Shown: positions 43,002-52,603, numbered from the stretch's first letter. The stretch is 64,000 nucleotides of DNA from Salinirussus salinus (GCF_009831455.1 NZ_WOWO01000003.1:496001-560000), one strand, 5' to 3'. Notes: generated by a model not told the origin, from the sequence alone. Translations and numbers: made by a program.

Positions 43002-44420
43002 TCAGCTGTGGGGTACTGACCTGTACTCGAAAGAGCTGGGTGAGGCGGTTTGCACGAACACGATCCCGTCGTAGACCGTGCCGGGGGGTGCTGGGAGCGG
43101 CACCGAACCTCGGTCAGCGGCGCTCGGCGTCGAGAACTGGACATCGGACACAGTATCAAGCCAAGAGTCGATACGGGCGCGTTCTCGAGCGGACTCGAGG
43201 TCCAAGAAGAACTCGGGATGTTGCACATCGACCAGGGTGGCTGCTGGTGTCCCATCGGTCGGCTCACCGAGTTCGTAGGTCGAGAATGGCTCTCGCGGCT
43301 GACTCTGAGGTGCTCTGAACTGTCCAGAGCCAAACAGCAACCCCAGCGAGTAGTAATCCTCGCCGAATGTCTCGGTGAGGTGCTGGCCCATGCGAGCGCC
43401 ATGACCGCCGGACCCACTCGATCCCCGCATCGTGTGGTTCGAGTTCCCGAGCACGACTGTCCGGTCTTTGCCAGCCCACTCACGTAGCCAGCGCACGTTT
43501 CGTGCCATCGCTGCGTCACGGATCGTCTTGCCCTGTGTGAACTTGTGTGCGCGGAGTTTCTGCTGGAACTGGAGACTTCGGTTGAGTGTCCAGACGTGAC
43601 GGCGTGCGAGTTTCCATGCTGACCGCGAACTCGCATCGACGTAGGCCGTCTCGTGAGAGTGGAGTCGAGCCTGGAGGTCCGAGATGAGCGAGGTCTGCGC
43701 GTCGGTCATATAGCTGACCTCGTCCTGTTCGTACAGGGGCTGCGTCAGCGGGTCCAGCCGGTCCTCGACCTCGTTCAGGTAGTCAGGGTCGACCCGTTTG
43801 AAGTACGAGCGCAGGGCGGTCGCGTTCACGTCATGGAACTGCGCATCGTAGCCGTAGACAACAGCCTGGTCGTCTGCAGGGCGCCCGTCGTTGAACGACC
43901 GAAGCCACTCGAAGAGCTGGCGGATCGCCTCCGTCTGCCAGAAGTAAAACTCGAGCCCCGAGAGTGCACTGTCGAGGTCGTCCGAGGTACCGGTGACGTA
44001 CTCGTTCACGGGCCCGAACTCTCCGAGTGTGCCCTCGATTGCGATCAATCGGTATCCTTCAGCAGCTACCAGCCGTTCGACGAGGAGTTTCTGGAGGGTC
44101 TTGAACTCCTGGATCCCGTGTGAGTTCTCCCCGATCCCGACAATCGGAGCCGACGCAAGCGTTGAGGCCACACTGTCAAGGCCGTCACCGCCGGAGAGCG
44201 CAATGGGGACCGATTCGGCTTCGATGGCTGAGACGGGGGACTTTGCCCCGTCGCTGGGGGTCGGTGTCCCCGCACCCGCAGACTGAGTGGGTGTGTTCGA
44301 ACGGGGGGTCGTCGTTCCGTCACCGGGGGCACTGCTGGCACAGCCAGCGAGGGTTCCAATTCCTGCAGTGCTTGCAGCCACAACAAACTGTCGACGTGAG
44401 AGGCGGCGCTGTCTCGACAT
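43002..44420 (-). CDS. Erythromycin-esterase-family lipoprotein
   Basis: A 472-aa exported protein. The twin-arginine motif SRRQFVV and the lipobox TLAGCASS (Cys27) are followed by a Thr/Ser/Pro linker to about residue 60. The catalytic segment GIGENSHGIQEF (Glu98, His101) and AIEGTLGEFGPV (Glu129) match the Glu/His/Glu set of EreA/EreB-like enzymes. GNSNHTMRGS is the later His motif. Macrolide hydrolysis is unlikely to be its natural role; the substrate is probably another ester. It is anchored outside the membrane and lies in a lower-GC stretch. Confidence 0.88.
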   Translation of the reverse strand: MSRQRRLSRRQFVVAASTAGIGTLAGCASSAPGDGTTTPRSNTPTQSAGAGTPTPSDGAKSPVSAIEAESVPIALSGGDGLDSVASTLASAPIVGIGENSHGIQEFKTLQKLLVERLVAAEGYRLIAIEGTLGEFGPVNEYVTGTSDDLDSALSGLEFYFWQTEAIRQLFEWLRSFNDGRPADDQAVVYGYDAQFHDVNATALRSYFKRVDPDYLNEVEDRLDPLTQPLYEQDEVSYMTDAQTSLISDLQARLHSHETAYVDASSRSAWKLARRHVWTLNRSLQFQQKLRAHKFTQGKTIRDAAMARNVRWLREWAGKDRTVVLGNSNHTMRGSSGSGGHGARMGQHLTETFGEDYYSLGLLFGSGQFRAPQSQPREPFSTYELGEPTDGTPAATLVDVQHPEFFLDLESARERARIDSWLDTVSDVQFSTPSAADRGSVPLPAPPGTVYDGIVFVQTASPSSFEYRSVPHS

Positions 44421-44874
44421 GATCCGTCCGGGTGGTTGTCGCCACGGGAGTAACGTACCAACCGCCGAAGTGCTCAGTCAGCAACGGCGGGCGAGTATTT
44501 ATGCCCGCTGCCGGGAAACAATCCAGTTTGTGCTAGTACGACGCGTTACCAGGCCGGTCTTCGCCGTTGTCCGGGCCGGCCGAGGCGAGATATGCGCGCT
44601 GCAGCCAGCACGGCTTCTGAAATCTATCACCGGTTGAGACCCTCAACAATACCGTCTACTGGTACAGAGGGTGCGACAGAAAACGGTCAGTAGAAGCCTC
44701 TGGAAACGTTCAGAGACCGCCTCGCTCTCATCGGTGCCGGTCACTATCCAATCAACCACTCCTCCCCCGGTCTTCCCGAGACTCTCTCCAAGTACGACTT
44801 CTTGTCGAAGACTTCCTTCGGACCCGGGGACGGTACTACCATTTAAAACCCCCAAAACATAATATTCGACCATT
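44421..44874. other. Gene-free 454-bp spacer
   Basis: It contains a probable TATA element (TACGTTACTCC) about 30 nt upstream of the esterase-like gene on the minus strand and CATTTAAAAC about 30 nt before the next gene on the plus strand. Short frames on both strands have no coding character I trust. Confidence 0.5.
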
Positions 44875-46005
44875 ATGGAATGCCAAGAAGCCAAATCCCG
44901 TCTGGAATCCAGGTTACGATCTGCGGTCGAAGACAACTCCGACCTCCACTCCGCGTACCTGCTGGTCCATTCCGACAGCCGTGACCTTCACTGGAATCTA
45001 GCCACCGGTCAGACGGAGGGCATCGAAGCCGCTCCAGAGCAGCCATACTACGCAGCCAGCATTGGCAAGACCTTCACCTCGACAATCGTGGCTATGCTCG
45101 CCGACGACGGGCAACTGAGTTTCGATGACCCGGTCTCGGAGTACCTGTCGGAGTCACTTCTCGACGGTCTTCACACGATCAACGGCACGGACTACACAGA
45201 CGATATCCGTATCCGTCACCTCCTCGGTCACACCTCCGGACTCCCTCATTCCCTTCCCGAAGGCGGGAAGATGTTCTTGAACACTCGATCGGAAGAATCC
45301 CCCGAGGGGAAAACACTGTTCGACGAGATGCTGGAGGAACCCGACCGGATGTGGGAACCCGAAGAGACGATCGAGTGGGCAAAACACCATCTGGAACCGC
45401 ACTTCCCGCCCGGGGAGGACTGCTACTATTCGGAGTTCGGGTACAACCTGCTCGGGTTGACCATCGAAAGCGTAACTGAGCAACCGTACCACGAGGCTCT
45501 GGAGGAGTTCCTTTTTGATCCGTTGGGGATGGAGCATTCGTACTTACCGCCGTTCTCTGACCCTGCTGTCGAAAGTGAGCTTCCCACGGCCCCGTTTTAC
45601 ATCGACGAGACGAGGATCGATGTGGATGACGTGCCCTCGTTGAGCGCATTCTACGCCGGTGGGCAGACGGTGAACACCGGGGAAGAACTATTCCGGTTCC
45701 AGCGGGCCTTGGTCGAGGGGGAACTCGTAGCCGAGGAGACGCTCCAGGAGATGCAGCAGTGGAACAAACTGTGGCAGGGGATCGACTACGGCTACGGCCT
45801 CGTCCGCATCCGTCCGTTGCCGTTTCTCAAACGCTTCCACTCGTGGGGCGGATTGGGTGCGAGCAGTGCGTTCATGGTGTACAATCCCACGATCGACGTC
45901 TATCTGGTCGGGACCTTCAACCAGTGGTCGTATATGCGGAAGAGCATGATGTTCCTCTTCCGAACGTTGCGTTTGATTTCGAAGGTAGAGCGACCCGGCC
46001 AGTAG
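44875..46005 (+). CDS. Serine hydrolase, class C beta-lactamase-like
   Basis: A 376-aa PBP-fold hydrolase. The SxxK motif is YYAASIGKTF (Ser62, Lys65), and the HxG region is HSWGGLGASSAF. The tyrosine motif reads YSEFGYNLLG, so the usual Asn of YSN is Glu here. No signal peptide is seen. It is less GC-rich than the genome average and unlike the homologue at 7215, arguing for separate acquisition. CATTTAAAAC supports the ATG as a near-leaderless start. Confidence 0.9.
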   Translation: MECQEAKSRLESRLRSAVEDNSDLHSAYLLVHSDSRDLHWNLATGQTEGIEAAPEQPYYAASIGKTFTSTIVAMLADDGQLSFDDPVSEYLSESLLDGLHTINGTDYTDDIRIRHLLGHTSGLPHSLPEGGKMFLNTRSEESPEGKTLFDEMLEEPDRMWEPEETIEWAKHHLEPHFPPGEDCYYSEFGYNLLGLTIESVTEQPYHEALEEFLFDPLGMEHSYLPPFSDPAVESELPTAPFYIDETRIDVDDVPSLSAFYAGGQTVNTGEELFRFQRALVEGELVAEETLQEMQQWNKLWQGIDYGYGLVRIRPLPFLKRFHSWGGLGASSAFMVYNPTIDVYLVGTFNQWSYMRKSMMFLFRTLRLISKVERPGQ

Positions 46006-46423
46006 CTTTGGAGGGAATGAACACCCGCTTTATGAGTCCACAGCAGGAGCCTCCGTACCACCCCTGGGCATATCGGTGAGTGATCGACACGGTGGCTGCG
46101 TCGGGCGAGTGGGGAGGTCAGAAGATGGGTGTGGCAACCGTTCTGTGACACCCTGATTCGTATATCCAAACAGCTCCCGTCCCGCGGCCGGACCGATTTC
46201 GCGGGGGCAAAGGAGACAGCAGGGCGCCTGACCGAACGGGAGGTGCGGGACGAACGGGAGGTCCGGGAGACAACGACGATGGAGTGCCACTCATACGGAT
46301 TGCTGTGCGTCAGTACCGGGTCGACCGCGCGACTGCGTGCGGGCGTATCGGCAAAACCGTATCAGTTGGTCTCCGGCACTGTGCTATTAGTCACTGGCCG
46401 TGGATCGTGTGGTGTGACCGAAC
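46006..46423. other. Gene-free 418-bp spacer with a short tandem repeat
   Basis: An 18-bp unit (GAACGGGAGGTNCGGGAN) occurs twice in tandem at 46234-46269. GCTATTAGTC near 46385 may be the TATA box of the next gene. No coding sequence is supported. Confidence 0.45.
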
Positions 46424-46816
46424 GTGACCAGGCTCAGAGGGCTACTCACCGAACAGAAGACGGTTGCGGGAGGGGTCGCTGGAGCGTTGGTACTACTCGG
46501 GGTGGCACTTTACCCGGCGCTCCCGGACCGGGTGGCGTTCTACTGGCTCGGTCCGGGTGAGGCCGACGGTACCGTCCCGAAGCTGGTCGCGGTCCTCTTC
46601 ATGCCGGCGGTCGTCGTGTTCATGAGTCTCCTGTTCGAGCGCGTGGGTGTCGACGCCGACAACCGGGTCGTCGGGTCGCTGGCGATGCTCCTGTTACTGG
46701 TCGTGCAGGTGATGGTCTTCATGGTCAACCTGGGCGTCGACGTGCCGGTCGTCCCGGTTTCGCTGGCGCTGGTCTCCGCTCTGGTTGCTGTCGCAGTCTG
46801 GCTCGAAGTCCGGTGA
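46424..46816 (+). CDS. Membrane protein with DUF1648-like N-terminus
   Basis: A 130-aa protein with four hydrophobic helices. The loop YPALPDRVAFYWLGPGEADG resembles the Pro-Asp-x-hydrophobic-x-x-His/Trp motif of DUF1648/SdpI-type proteins. It starts with GTG (VTRLRGLL), and GAGGGG-like sequence is absent. The function is unknown; relatives include immunity proteins to toxic peptides. Confidence 0.65.
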   Translation: MTRLRGLLTEQKTVAGGVAGALVLLGVALYPALPDRVAFYWLGPGEADGTVPKLVAVLFMPAVVVFMSLLFERVGVDADNRVVGSLAMLLLLVVQVMVFMVNLGVDVPVVPVSLALVSALVAVAVWLEVR

Positions 46817-46944
46817 CAGCCGTTGCCGCCGTCCGGCGCACTCCTGCCGCTACCGGGAACGAAAAGCGTCGAGGTCAGGTTCGGTCGACTCCGCAGTGTT
46901 TCGCTACCGACCGGAGTTTTGTACCCCGGGACCGACACGCCGGT

Positions 46945-47334
46945 ATGGGATACCACCACGTCGACCCCGACACCCTGGAACAGTGGGACGACCGCCCCGT
47001 CGATGTCCGCTCGATAAGCGCCGCCGCGGGCCTGGATTACCAGGACGCGAAACTCGGCATGCGCGTCTACGAGGCCGACCCCGGCGAGCAGTTCCCGCTT
47101 TCCTATCACTACCACGACGAGCAGGTCGAGGTCTTTTACGTCCTCGAGGGGACGTTACACGTCCAGACGCCGGAGGGAGAGCTGACCGTCGGCGCCGACG
47201 AGGCGCTGGTCGTCGAGCCGGGGAGCCCACAGCGGGCGTTCAACCCCGAGAGCGCCGAGGGGCGCGTGCGCGCACTCGCCATCGGTGCGCCCTCCGTCGA
47301 CGACGCCCAGCCCTACGAGCCCGGGGAGGAGTAG
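46945..47334 (+). CDS. Single-domain cupin protein
   Basis: A 129-aa beta-barrel protein. The first cupin motif is PLSYHYHDEQVEVFYVLEG, with the metal-binding His-x-His and Glu, and the second is GSPQRAFNPE, in which the usual His is replaced. It probably binds a metal or sugar-like ligand. The ATG of MGYHHVDPD is 27 nt after TTTTGTACC. Longer in-frame extensions overlap the preceding gene and are discarded. Confidence 0.85.
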   Translation: MGYHHVDPDTLEQWDDRPVDVRSISAAAGLDYQDAKLGMRVYEADPGEQFPLSYHYHDEQVEVFYVLEGTLHVQTPEGELTVGADEALVVEPGSPQRAFNPESAEGRVRALAIGAPSVDDAQPYEPGEE

Positions 47335-47376
47335 CGGGCGACGGCCCGGGACGTGGGCGGCCGGACGACCGCCCGC

Positions 47377-48231
47377 TCAGGGTGCGTAGCCGGCGTCCTC
47401 GAGAAAGCCCCGGAGCCGCTCGACCAGGTAGTCGGGGCGCTCCTCGGGGATCCAGTGGCCGGCGCGCTCGACGACCTCGCCGTCGACGTCGGTCGCGACG
47501 GCCTCCATATCCTCGACGGGCATCGACCCGAAGGAGGCCTCGCCCCCGAGCGCGAGCACCGGCATCTCCAGGGCCTGCTGGGTGTGTTCTTTGTTGTGTT
47601 CGGCGTCCTCGTCGTAGGCGCGGTAGTACTCGAAGCCCCCGCGGAGCCCGCCCGGCGCGGAGTACGCGCGGACGTACTCCTGGAGGGCCTCGCGGTCGAT
47701 GGCCGAGGGGTCGTAGGCGCCCTCCCGGTAGAACCACTTGAGGTAGGTCTCCTCGTTGCCGGAGACCAGTCGCTCGGGGAGGTCCCGGACCTGGTGAAAG
47801 CGGACGTGCCAGAGCATCCCCAGCTTGTCGTCCTCCCGGACCCCCGGCAGCATCGCCTCCATGACGGCGAGCGCCTGCACCTCCTCGCGGTAGCGGGCGG
47901 CGTAGGCGTAGGCCGTGGGCATCCCCCAGTCGTGGCCCACGACCGCCACCTCCTCGAAGCCCAGCTCGTGGACGAGTGCGCGGGTGTCGTCGGCGACGGT
48001 CCGCTTGTCGTACCCCTCCCGTGGCTTGCCGGAGTCGCCCATCCCCCGCAGGTCCGGGGCGATGACGGTGTACTGCTGGGCCAGCGGCCCGATCACCTCC
48101 CGCCACTCGTACCAGGTCTGGGGCCAGCCGTGCAACAGCAACAGCGGCGGGCCCTCCCCCGCCCGGACGTAGTGGAGGTCGACGCCGTTGACGTACGCGG
48201 AGCCGTGGGTCGGCTCGCCAGGTTGTGCCAT
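47377..48231 (-). CDS. Alpha/beta hydrolase, epoxide hydrolase-like
   Basis: A 284-aa hydrolase. LLLHGWPQTWYEW provides the oxyanion HGxP motif, and VVGHDWGMPTAY has the Asp nucleophile typical of epoxide hydrolases and haloalkane dehalogenases. ERAGHWIPEERP contains the catalytic His. The cap region is rich in Tyr and Trp, as in epoxide hydrolases. The start is MAQPGEP; upstream in-frame codons are shadow sequence of the divergent thioesterase gene. Confidence 0.9.
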   Translation of the reverse strand: MAQPGEPTHGSAYVNGVDLHYVRAGEGPPLLLLHGWPQTWYEWREVIGPLAQQYTVIAPDLRGMGDSGKPREGYDKRTVADDTRALVHELGFEEVAVVGHDWGMPTAYAYAARYREEVQALAVMEAMLPGVREDDKLGMLWHVRFHQVRDLPERLVSGNEETYLKWFYREGAYDPSAIDREALQEYVRAYSAPGGLRGGFEYYRAYDEDAEHNKEHTQQALEMPVLALGGEASFGSMPVEDMEAVATDVDGEVVERAGHWIPEERPDYLVERLRGFLEDAGYAP

Positions 48232-48357
48232 GCCGCCACGTCTCTCCGGGGGGTCGTCAATCTGGCGGCGCGCCGGTGTGGCACACCGACGGCCGGAGCG
48301 GCACGCGCCGGGGCGGGACCGCCCCACGTTAAGTCGGTCCGCGTGGGAGGGGTCGGC

Positions 48358-48780
48358 ATGGACGCCGACGCCAACAGGCGCTTTCTCGCGAACCACGACC
48401 ACCTGCAGGACCTCGGCATCGCGCTCGACCACCAGGAGGAGGGGCGGGTCGTGCTCTCGCTGCCACACGACGACTCGCTCGCGAACCCGGGGTCGAACAC
48501 CATGCAGGGCGGGGTGGTGGCGACGCTTATCGACCACGGCGGCGGCGCGGCCATCCGGACTGTCCTCGATGACCCCTTCGGGACGCCCCACGCCACGACG
48601 GATCTCAATGTCACCTACCTCCGGCCGGCGACGGGCGACCTGACCGCGGAGGCGGAGGTCGTCCGCGCCGGTACCTCGATGGGCGTGGTGGAGGTGGACG
48701 TGACCGGCGACACGCCCGTCGGACGGAAGGACGTCGCGACGGGGCGGGTCTCCCTGCACATCAAGCGCGAGGGGGACTGA
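48358..48780 (+). CDS. PaaI-type hotdog-fold thioesterase
   Basis: An acyl-CoA thioesterase-like protein of 140 aa. NTMQGGVVATLIDHGGGAAI contains the Gly-Gly-x-x-x-x-x-x-Asp signature with the catalytic Asp, and TTDLNVTYLRPATGD follows. A CGTTAAG element about 27 nt upstream fits a leaderless start. The several acyl-CoA synthetases in the window make a CoA-thioester clean-up role plausible. Confidence 0.9.
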   Translation: MDADANRRFLANHDHLQDLGIALDHQEEGRVVLSLPHDDSLANPGSNTMQGGVVATLIDHGGGAAIRTVLDDPFGTPHATTDLNVTYLRPATGDLTAEAEVVRAGTSMGVVEVDVTGDTPVGRKDVATGRVSLHIKREGD

Positions 48781-48830
48781 GCGAGTCGACACCCCCGGCT
48801 ATTTGACGCCGCCGCCCGTTCCCCGGAGGC

Positions 48831-50150
48831 GTGTCACGGAGCCAGGCCGCGACGGCGGCGGACGCGACCGCGACAGCCGGCGGGTCGCGCCGCGCCGTCG
48901 CGGTCGTCGTCGGCGTCGTCTTTCTGGACCTGCTCGGCTTCGGGATCATCATCCCGATCCTCCCCTTCTACGTCCGGTCGTTTGCCATCAGCGACGTCTT
49001 CATCGGGCTGCTCGCGGCCTCGTACTCGCTGGCGCAGTTCGTCGCCGCTCCCTACCTCGGGCGGATCTCCGACGAGCGGGGCCGCCGGCCCGTGCTGATG
49101 CTCTCGGTCGGCGCGGCGGGGGTCGCCTGGCTGGTCTTCGGCGTCGCCGCCGAGGTGGGGGCGGCCGCCGGGACGACCGCGGCGGTCCTGACCCTCTTTG
49201 CGGCCCGCCTGCTCGCGGGCGCCGCCGGCGGGAACATCGCCGCCGCGCAGGCGTACATCGCGGACGTGACCCCCCGGGAGTCCCGCGCGAGCGCGCTCGG
49301 CCTCGTGGGCGCGGCCTTCGGCCTGGGTTTCGTCTTCGGCCCGGCCATCGGCGGCCTGATGGCAAGCGACGGCGTCGTCGCGCTCGCCCGGGACGTCCTG
49401 CCGGGGGTCGTCCCGGCGACCCGCTTCTCGCTGCCGAGTTTCACCGCCGCCGGCCTCTCCTTTCTGGCGCTCGGGGCTGCCGCCGTCGTCCTGAAAGAGC
49501 CCGACCGACAGCGCGCGCCCGCCCGCCGGGTCACCTTCGTCTCGCAGTTCCGCGAGGCGCTGGCCGACGCCGCCATCCGCCCGCTCGTGCTCTCCTTTTT
49601 CCTGACCTCTTTCGCCTTCGCCGGCGTCCAGGTGATGTTCATCCCCTTCCTCGCCGATTTCTTCGGCTACGACGCCACCGGCGCGGCCCTGTTTCTCACC
49701 TACATCGGCGTCCTCGGAACGATAAACCAGGGCGTCGTCGTCGGCCGGCTGGCCCGCCGCTTCGGCCCCCGCCGGGTCGTCCTCGCCGGCGTCGGGTCGC
49801 TCTTTGCCGCGCTCGTCGTCCTCGCGGTCTCGCCGGCGCTTGCCGGGCTGGTTCCGCCGCTGGGTGGTCCGACCTGGCTCACCGGCGGGGTCGTCGTCCT
49901 GCTCGGCTTCGCGACGCTGGCCTCCTTCGGAAACGGCGCGCTCACGGTCGGGCTCGCGACGCTCGTCTCCGAGCGTGCCTCGGCCGACGCCCAGGGCAGC
50001 GCCTTCGGCGTCACTCAGGGAGCCGGGAGTCTGGGCCGGACCGTCGGCCCGCCGCTTGCCGCCGCCGCCTACGTCGCGGTCGCCTGGTCACCCTTCGCCG
50101 CGGGGGCGCTCGTGCTCCTCCCGGTCGTCGCTCTCCTGTGGCGCGGGTGA
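48831..50150 (+). CDS. MFS transporter, TetA-like
   Basis: A 439-aa twelve-helix permease. The signature DLLGFGIIIPILPFYVRSF and the loop GRISDERGRRPVLM match the tetracycline/multidrug-proton antiporter group. GAAFGLGFVFGPAIGG is the helix 5 antiporter motif. It starts with GTG, with CTATTTGACG about 27 nt upstream. Drug export is the family's best-known role; the natural substrate is unknown. Confidence 0.9.
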   Translation: MSRSQAATAADATATAGGSRRAVAVVVGVVFLDLLGFGIIIPILPFYVRSFAISDVFIGLLAASYSLAQFVAAPYLGRISDERGRRPVLMLSVGAAGVAWLVFGVAAEVGAAAGTTAAVLTLFAARLLAGAAGGNIAAAQAYIADVTPRESRASALGLVGAAFGLGFVFGPAIGGLMASDGVVALARDVLPGVVPATRFSLPSFTAAGLSFLALGAAAVVLKEPDRQRAPARRVTFVSQFREALADAAIRPLVLSFFLTSFAFAGVQVMFIPFLADFFGYDATGAALFLTYIGVLGTINQGVVVGRLARRFGPRRVVLAGVGSLFAALVVLAVSPALAGLVPPLGGPTWLTGGVVVLLGFATLASFGNGALTVGLATLVSERASADAQGSAFGVTQGAGSLGRTVGPPLAAAAYVAVAWSPFAAGALVLLPVVALLWRG

Positions 50151-50218
50151 CCGGCCGCGGCCCGGCCGACACTCCCGACTCCTGTGGTTATTTGCGGCCC
50201 CGCGCCCTGCGCGCCGGC

Positions 50219-51445
50219 ATGGTCGACCTCGCGATCGACGCCGACCGGCTGTTCGACGGGACCGACGCCGAACCGCTCGCCGACGGCCGCCTGCTCGTCT
50301 CGGAGGGACGGGTCGAGGCCGCCGGCACCCAGGAGGACCTGGCTGTACCGGACGACGCCGACCACCGCCGCTACGCCGGGACGGCCATCCCCGGCCTGGT
50401 CGACGCCCACCTCCACCTCTGGGGGGCGCGGTCGATGGACCCCTTCGAGTGGCTCAAGCGCACCGACACCCACGCCGCCGCGCGGGCGACCGCCGACCTC
50501 CGGGACCTGCTCGCCGCGGGGTTCACGACCGTCCGGGACGTCGGCAGCGGTACCGGCCTGGGACTCCGGGACGCGGTCGCCGAGGGAGCCGTTCCCGGTC
50601 CACGGGTCTACACCTCCGGGCTGGCGATGTCCCAGACCGGCGGCCACGGGGACTCACACTTTCTGCCCCACCAGTGGGTCCGCGAGGAGGACCCCCGCGG
50701 GGTGTCGACGCTCGCGGACGGCCCCGCGGAGTGTCGCAAGGAGGCCCGCAAGCGGGTCCGCGAGGGCGTCGACCTGGTCAAGATCATGACAACCGGCGGC
50801 GTCCTCTCGGAGAAAGACCACCCCAGACAGAGCCAGATGACCGACGCCGAGATCAGCGCGGTCGTCGAGGAGGCCCACCGCGTCGGCATCCCGGTCGCCA
50901 GCCACGCCCAGGGCACGCCCGGCGTGAAGAACGCGCTGCGCAACGGCGTCGACACCGTCGAGCACGGCATCTGGCTCGACGACGAGGCGGTCGACCTGTT
51001 CCACGAGACCGGCGCGACGCTGGTCCCCACGCTGGCGGTCATGCACCGGATCTGCGAGCGCGGCGCCGAGCACGGCCTCCCGGAGTACGGCCTTGAGAAG
51101 GCCTACGAGGCCCGCGAGGCCCACTTCGAGTCCGCACGGAAAGCACACGAGGCGGGCGTGCCGGTCGCGCTCGGAACCGACTTCCTCGGCCCGGAGCTGC
51201 TCCCCCACGGCGAGAACGCTCTCGAAGCCGAGCTGTTCGTCGAGGAGGTGGGGATGAGCGAACGGGAGGCCATCCGCGCCGGGACCGGGGTGGCCGCCCG
51301 GACGCTTCCCGACGACGACGTCGGGACGCTCACTGAAGGGGACCACGCCGACGTTCTCGTGGTCGACGGCGACCCCTTTACCGACATCTCGGCGCTGCAC
51401 GACGTCGCCACGGTGTTCAAAGGCGGCGAGGAGGTCGAGCGCTGA
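50219..51445 (+). CDS. Amidohydrolase-family metal-dependent hydrolase
   Basis: A 408-aa TIM-barrel hydrolase of the imidazolonepropionase/prolidase-like branch. The first metal pair is GLVDAHLHLWG, Lys in DLVKIMTTGG probably bridges the metals, and ASHAQGTPG and VEHGIWLDD provide His ligands. ALGTDFLG has the catalytic Asp. It is next to and convergent with an M24 peptidase gene, consistent with dipeptide or cyclic amide degradation, although the substrate is unproven. The ATG follows GTTATTTG by about 30 nt. Confidence 0.9.
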   Translation: MVDLAIDADRLFDGTDAEPLADGRLLVSEGRVEAAGTQEDLAVPDDADHRRYAGTAIPGLVDAHLHLWGARSMDPFEWLKRTDTHAAARATADLRDLLAAGFTTVRDVGSGTGLGLRDAVAEGAVPGPRVYTSGLAMSQTGGHGDSHFLPHQWVREEDPRGVSTLADGPAECRKEARKRVREGVDLVKIMTTGGVLSEKDHPRQSQMTDAEISAVVEEAHRVGIPVASHAQGTPGVKNALRNGVDTVEHGIWLDDEAVDLFHETGATLVPTLAVMHRICERGAEHGLPEYGLEKAYEAREAHFESARKAHEAGVPVALGTDFLGPELLPHGENALEAELFVEEVGMSEREAIRAGTGVAARTLPDDDVGTLTEGDHADVLVVDGDPFTDISALHDVATVFKGGEEVER

Positions 51446-52603
51446 TCACTCTACGATGTTCGACTCCAGGTCCCGCGGGTAGTCGGTCAGAAAGTCCAGG
51501 CCGTCCTCGGTGACGGCGACGGTGTCGGAGTGACGGTAGCCCGCATTTTCGGTGTAGATGCCGGGTTCGATGGTGTAGACGTGGCCGGGCTCCATCTCCC
51601 CCTCGCTGCCGCGGTCGATGTAGGGGGGCTCGTGGGCGCCCAGCCCGATGTTGTGGCCGACGTGGTGCCGGGCCAACTCGGCGATCCCCTGCTCCTCGAA
51701 GTAGCTGTGCACGGCGTCGTCGACGTATGCCAGGTCGACGCCGGGGGCCATCGCCTCGAAGGCGGTCTCCTGGGCCTCGCACATCAGCTCGAAGTAGTGT
51801 TCGTCCTCCTCGCTCGCCTCGCCGACGAACATCGTCCGCTCCAGCTCCGAGTAGTAGCCGTCGACGTTCGCGGTCGCGCCGGTGACCAGCACGTCGCCCC
51901 GGGAGAGCCGTTCGTTGGGGGTGTGGCCGTGCGGGAGGGCGGTCTCCTCGCCGCTGATGTAGCCGGCGTGGACGGGGCCGTCACCGCGGGTCCGGACGGC
52001 GTACTCGCTGCCCAGCGCGTCGAGCATGGCCCGGGACCCCTCCATCGAGGCGCGCTGGCTGACGGTGACGGGATGGGCGCCGGGCTCGGTGTACTCGGCG
52101 AGGTACCGGTGGGCGAGGTTGGCCCACCGCGCCGACTCCCGGATCAGGTCGACCTCGACGTCGCTTTTGGCCTCGCGCATCCCGTCGACCCAGGACTGGG
52201 TCTCCACGTCCAGAAACTCCGAGAGGGCCGGGCCATCGTAGCCCATCACACCCGGGGCGCCGTCGGCGTCCGCCCGGACGGCCCCGACCTCGAGTTCCTC
52301 GAGCATTCCCACGGCGGTTTCGACCGGCTCGCCGCCGGGATAGTCGAAGTAGCTGTGGACGGCGTCGACCCGGGGGTTGGACGAGACCCGTTCGACCTCC
52401 AGGCGCGGGACGGTTAGCTCGACGCGCTCCGGGGTGACGGCCAGACAGACCGGTCGCTCGGTCTGGATGTGGTGGAAGCCGGTCAGGTACTCGATGGCCG
52501 TCGCGCCGAACCAGACGGCGGCGTCGGCGCCGGTCTCCCCCAGCCGCGCCCGGACCGCGGCCAGCCGGTCCGCGAACTCCCCGTCGGGTACTTCGGTGGG
52601 CAT
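51446..52603 (-). CDS. M24-family (Xaa-Pro peptidase-like) protein with altered metal motif
   Basis: A 385-aa pita-bread-fold protein with the creatinase-like N-terminal domain to about residue 140. Expected ligand regions are GATANVDGYYSELERTMF, HHVGHNIGLGAHEPPY, TIEPGIYTENAGYRH and TVAVTEDG. In the first, the canonical second aspartate (GxxxDxTRT) is Glu, so binuclear metal binding may differ or be lost. It may still be a peptidase or a creatinase-like hydrolase. The start MPTEVPDG is chosen over an upstream in-frame extension. Confidence 0.87.
   Translation of the reverse strand: MPTEVPDGEFADRLAAVRARLGETGADAAVWFGATAIEYLTGFHHIQTERPVCLAVTPERVELTVPRLEVERVSSNPRVDAVHSYFDYPGGEPVETAVGMLEELEVGAVRADADGAPGVMGYDGPALSEFLDVETQSWVDGMREAKSDVEVDLIRESARWANLAHRYLAEYTEPGAHPVTVSQRASMEGSRAMLDALGSEYAVRTRGDGPVHAGYISGEETALPHGHTPNERLSRGDVLVTGATANVDGYYSELERTMFVGEASEEDEHYFELMCEAQETAFEAMAPGVDLAYVDDAVHSYFEEQGIAELARHHVGHNIGLGAHEPPYIDRGSEGEMEPGHVYTIEPGIYTENAGYRHSDTVAVTEDGLDFLTDYPRDLESNIVE

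Noticed and set aside
44643-44936. Minus-strand 97-codon frame in the spacer before the serine hydrolase
   Set aside because: It overlaps the promoter and start of the divergent serine hydrolase gene, has a serine/arginine-rich unbiased composition and shows no motif.
46129-46560. 143-codon plus-strand frame overlapping the DUF1648-like gene
   Set aside because: Its 3' part is the shadow of the real membrane-protein gene in another frame and its 5' part lacks coding bias.
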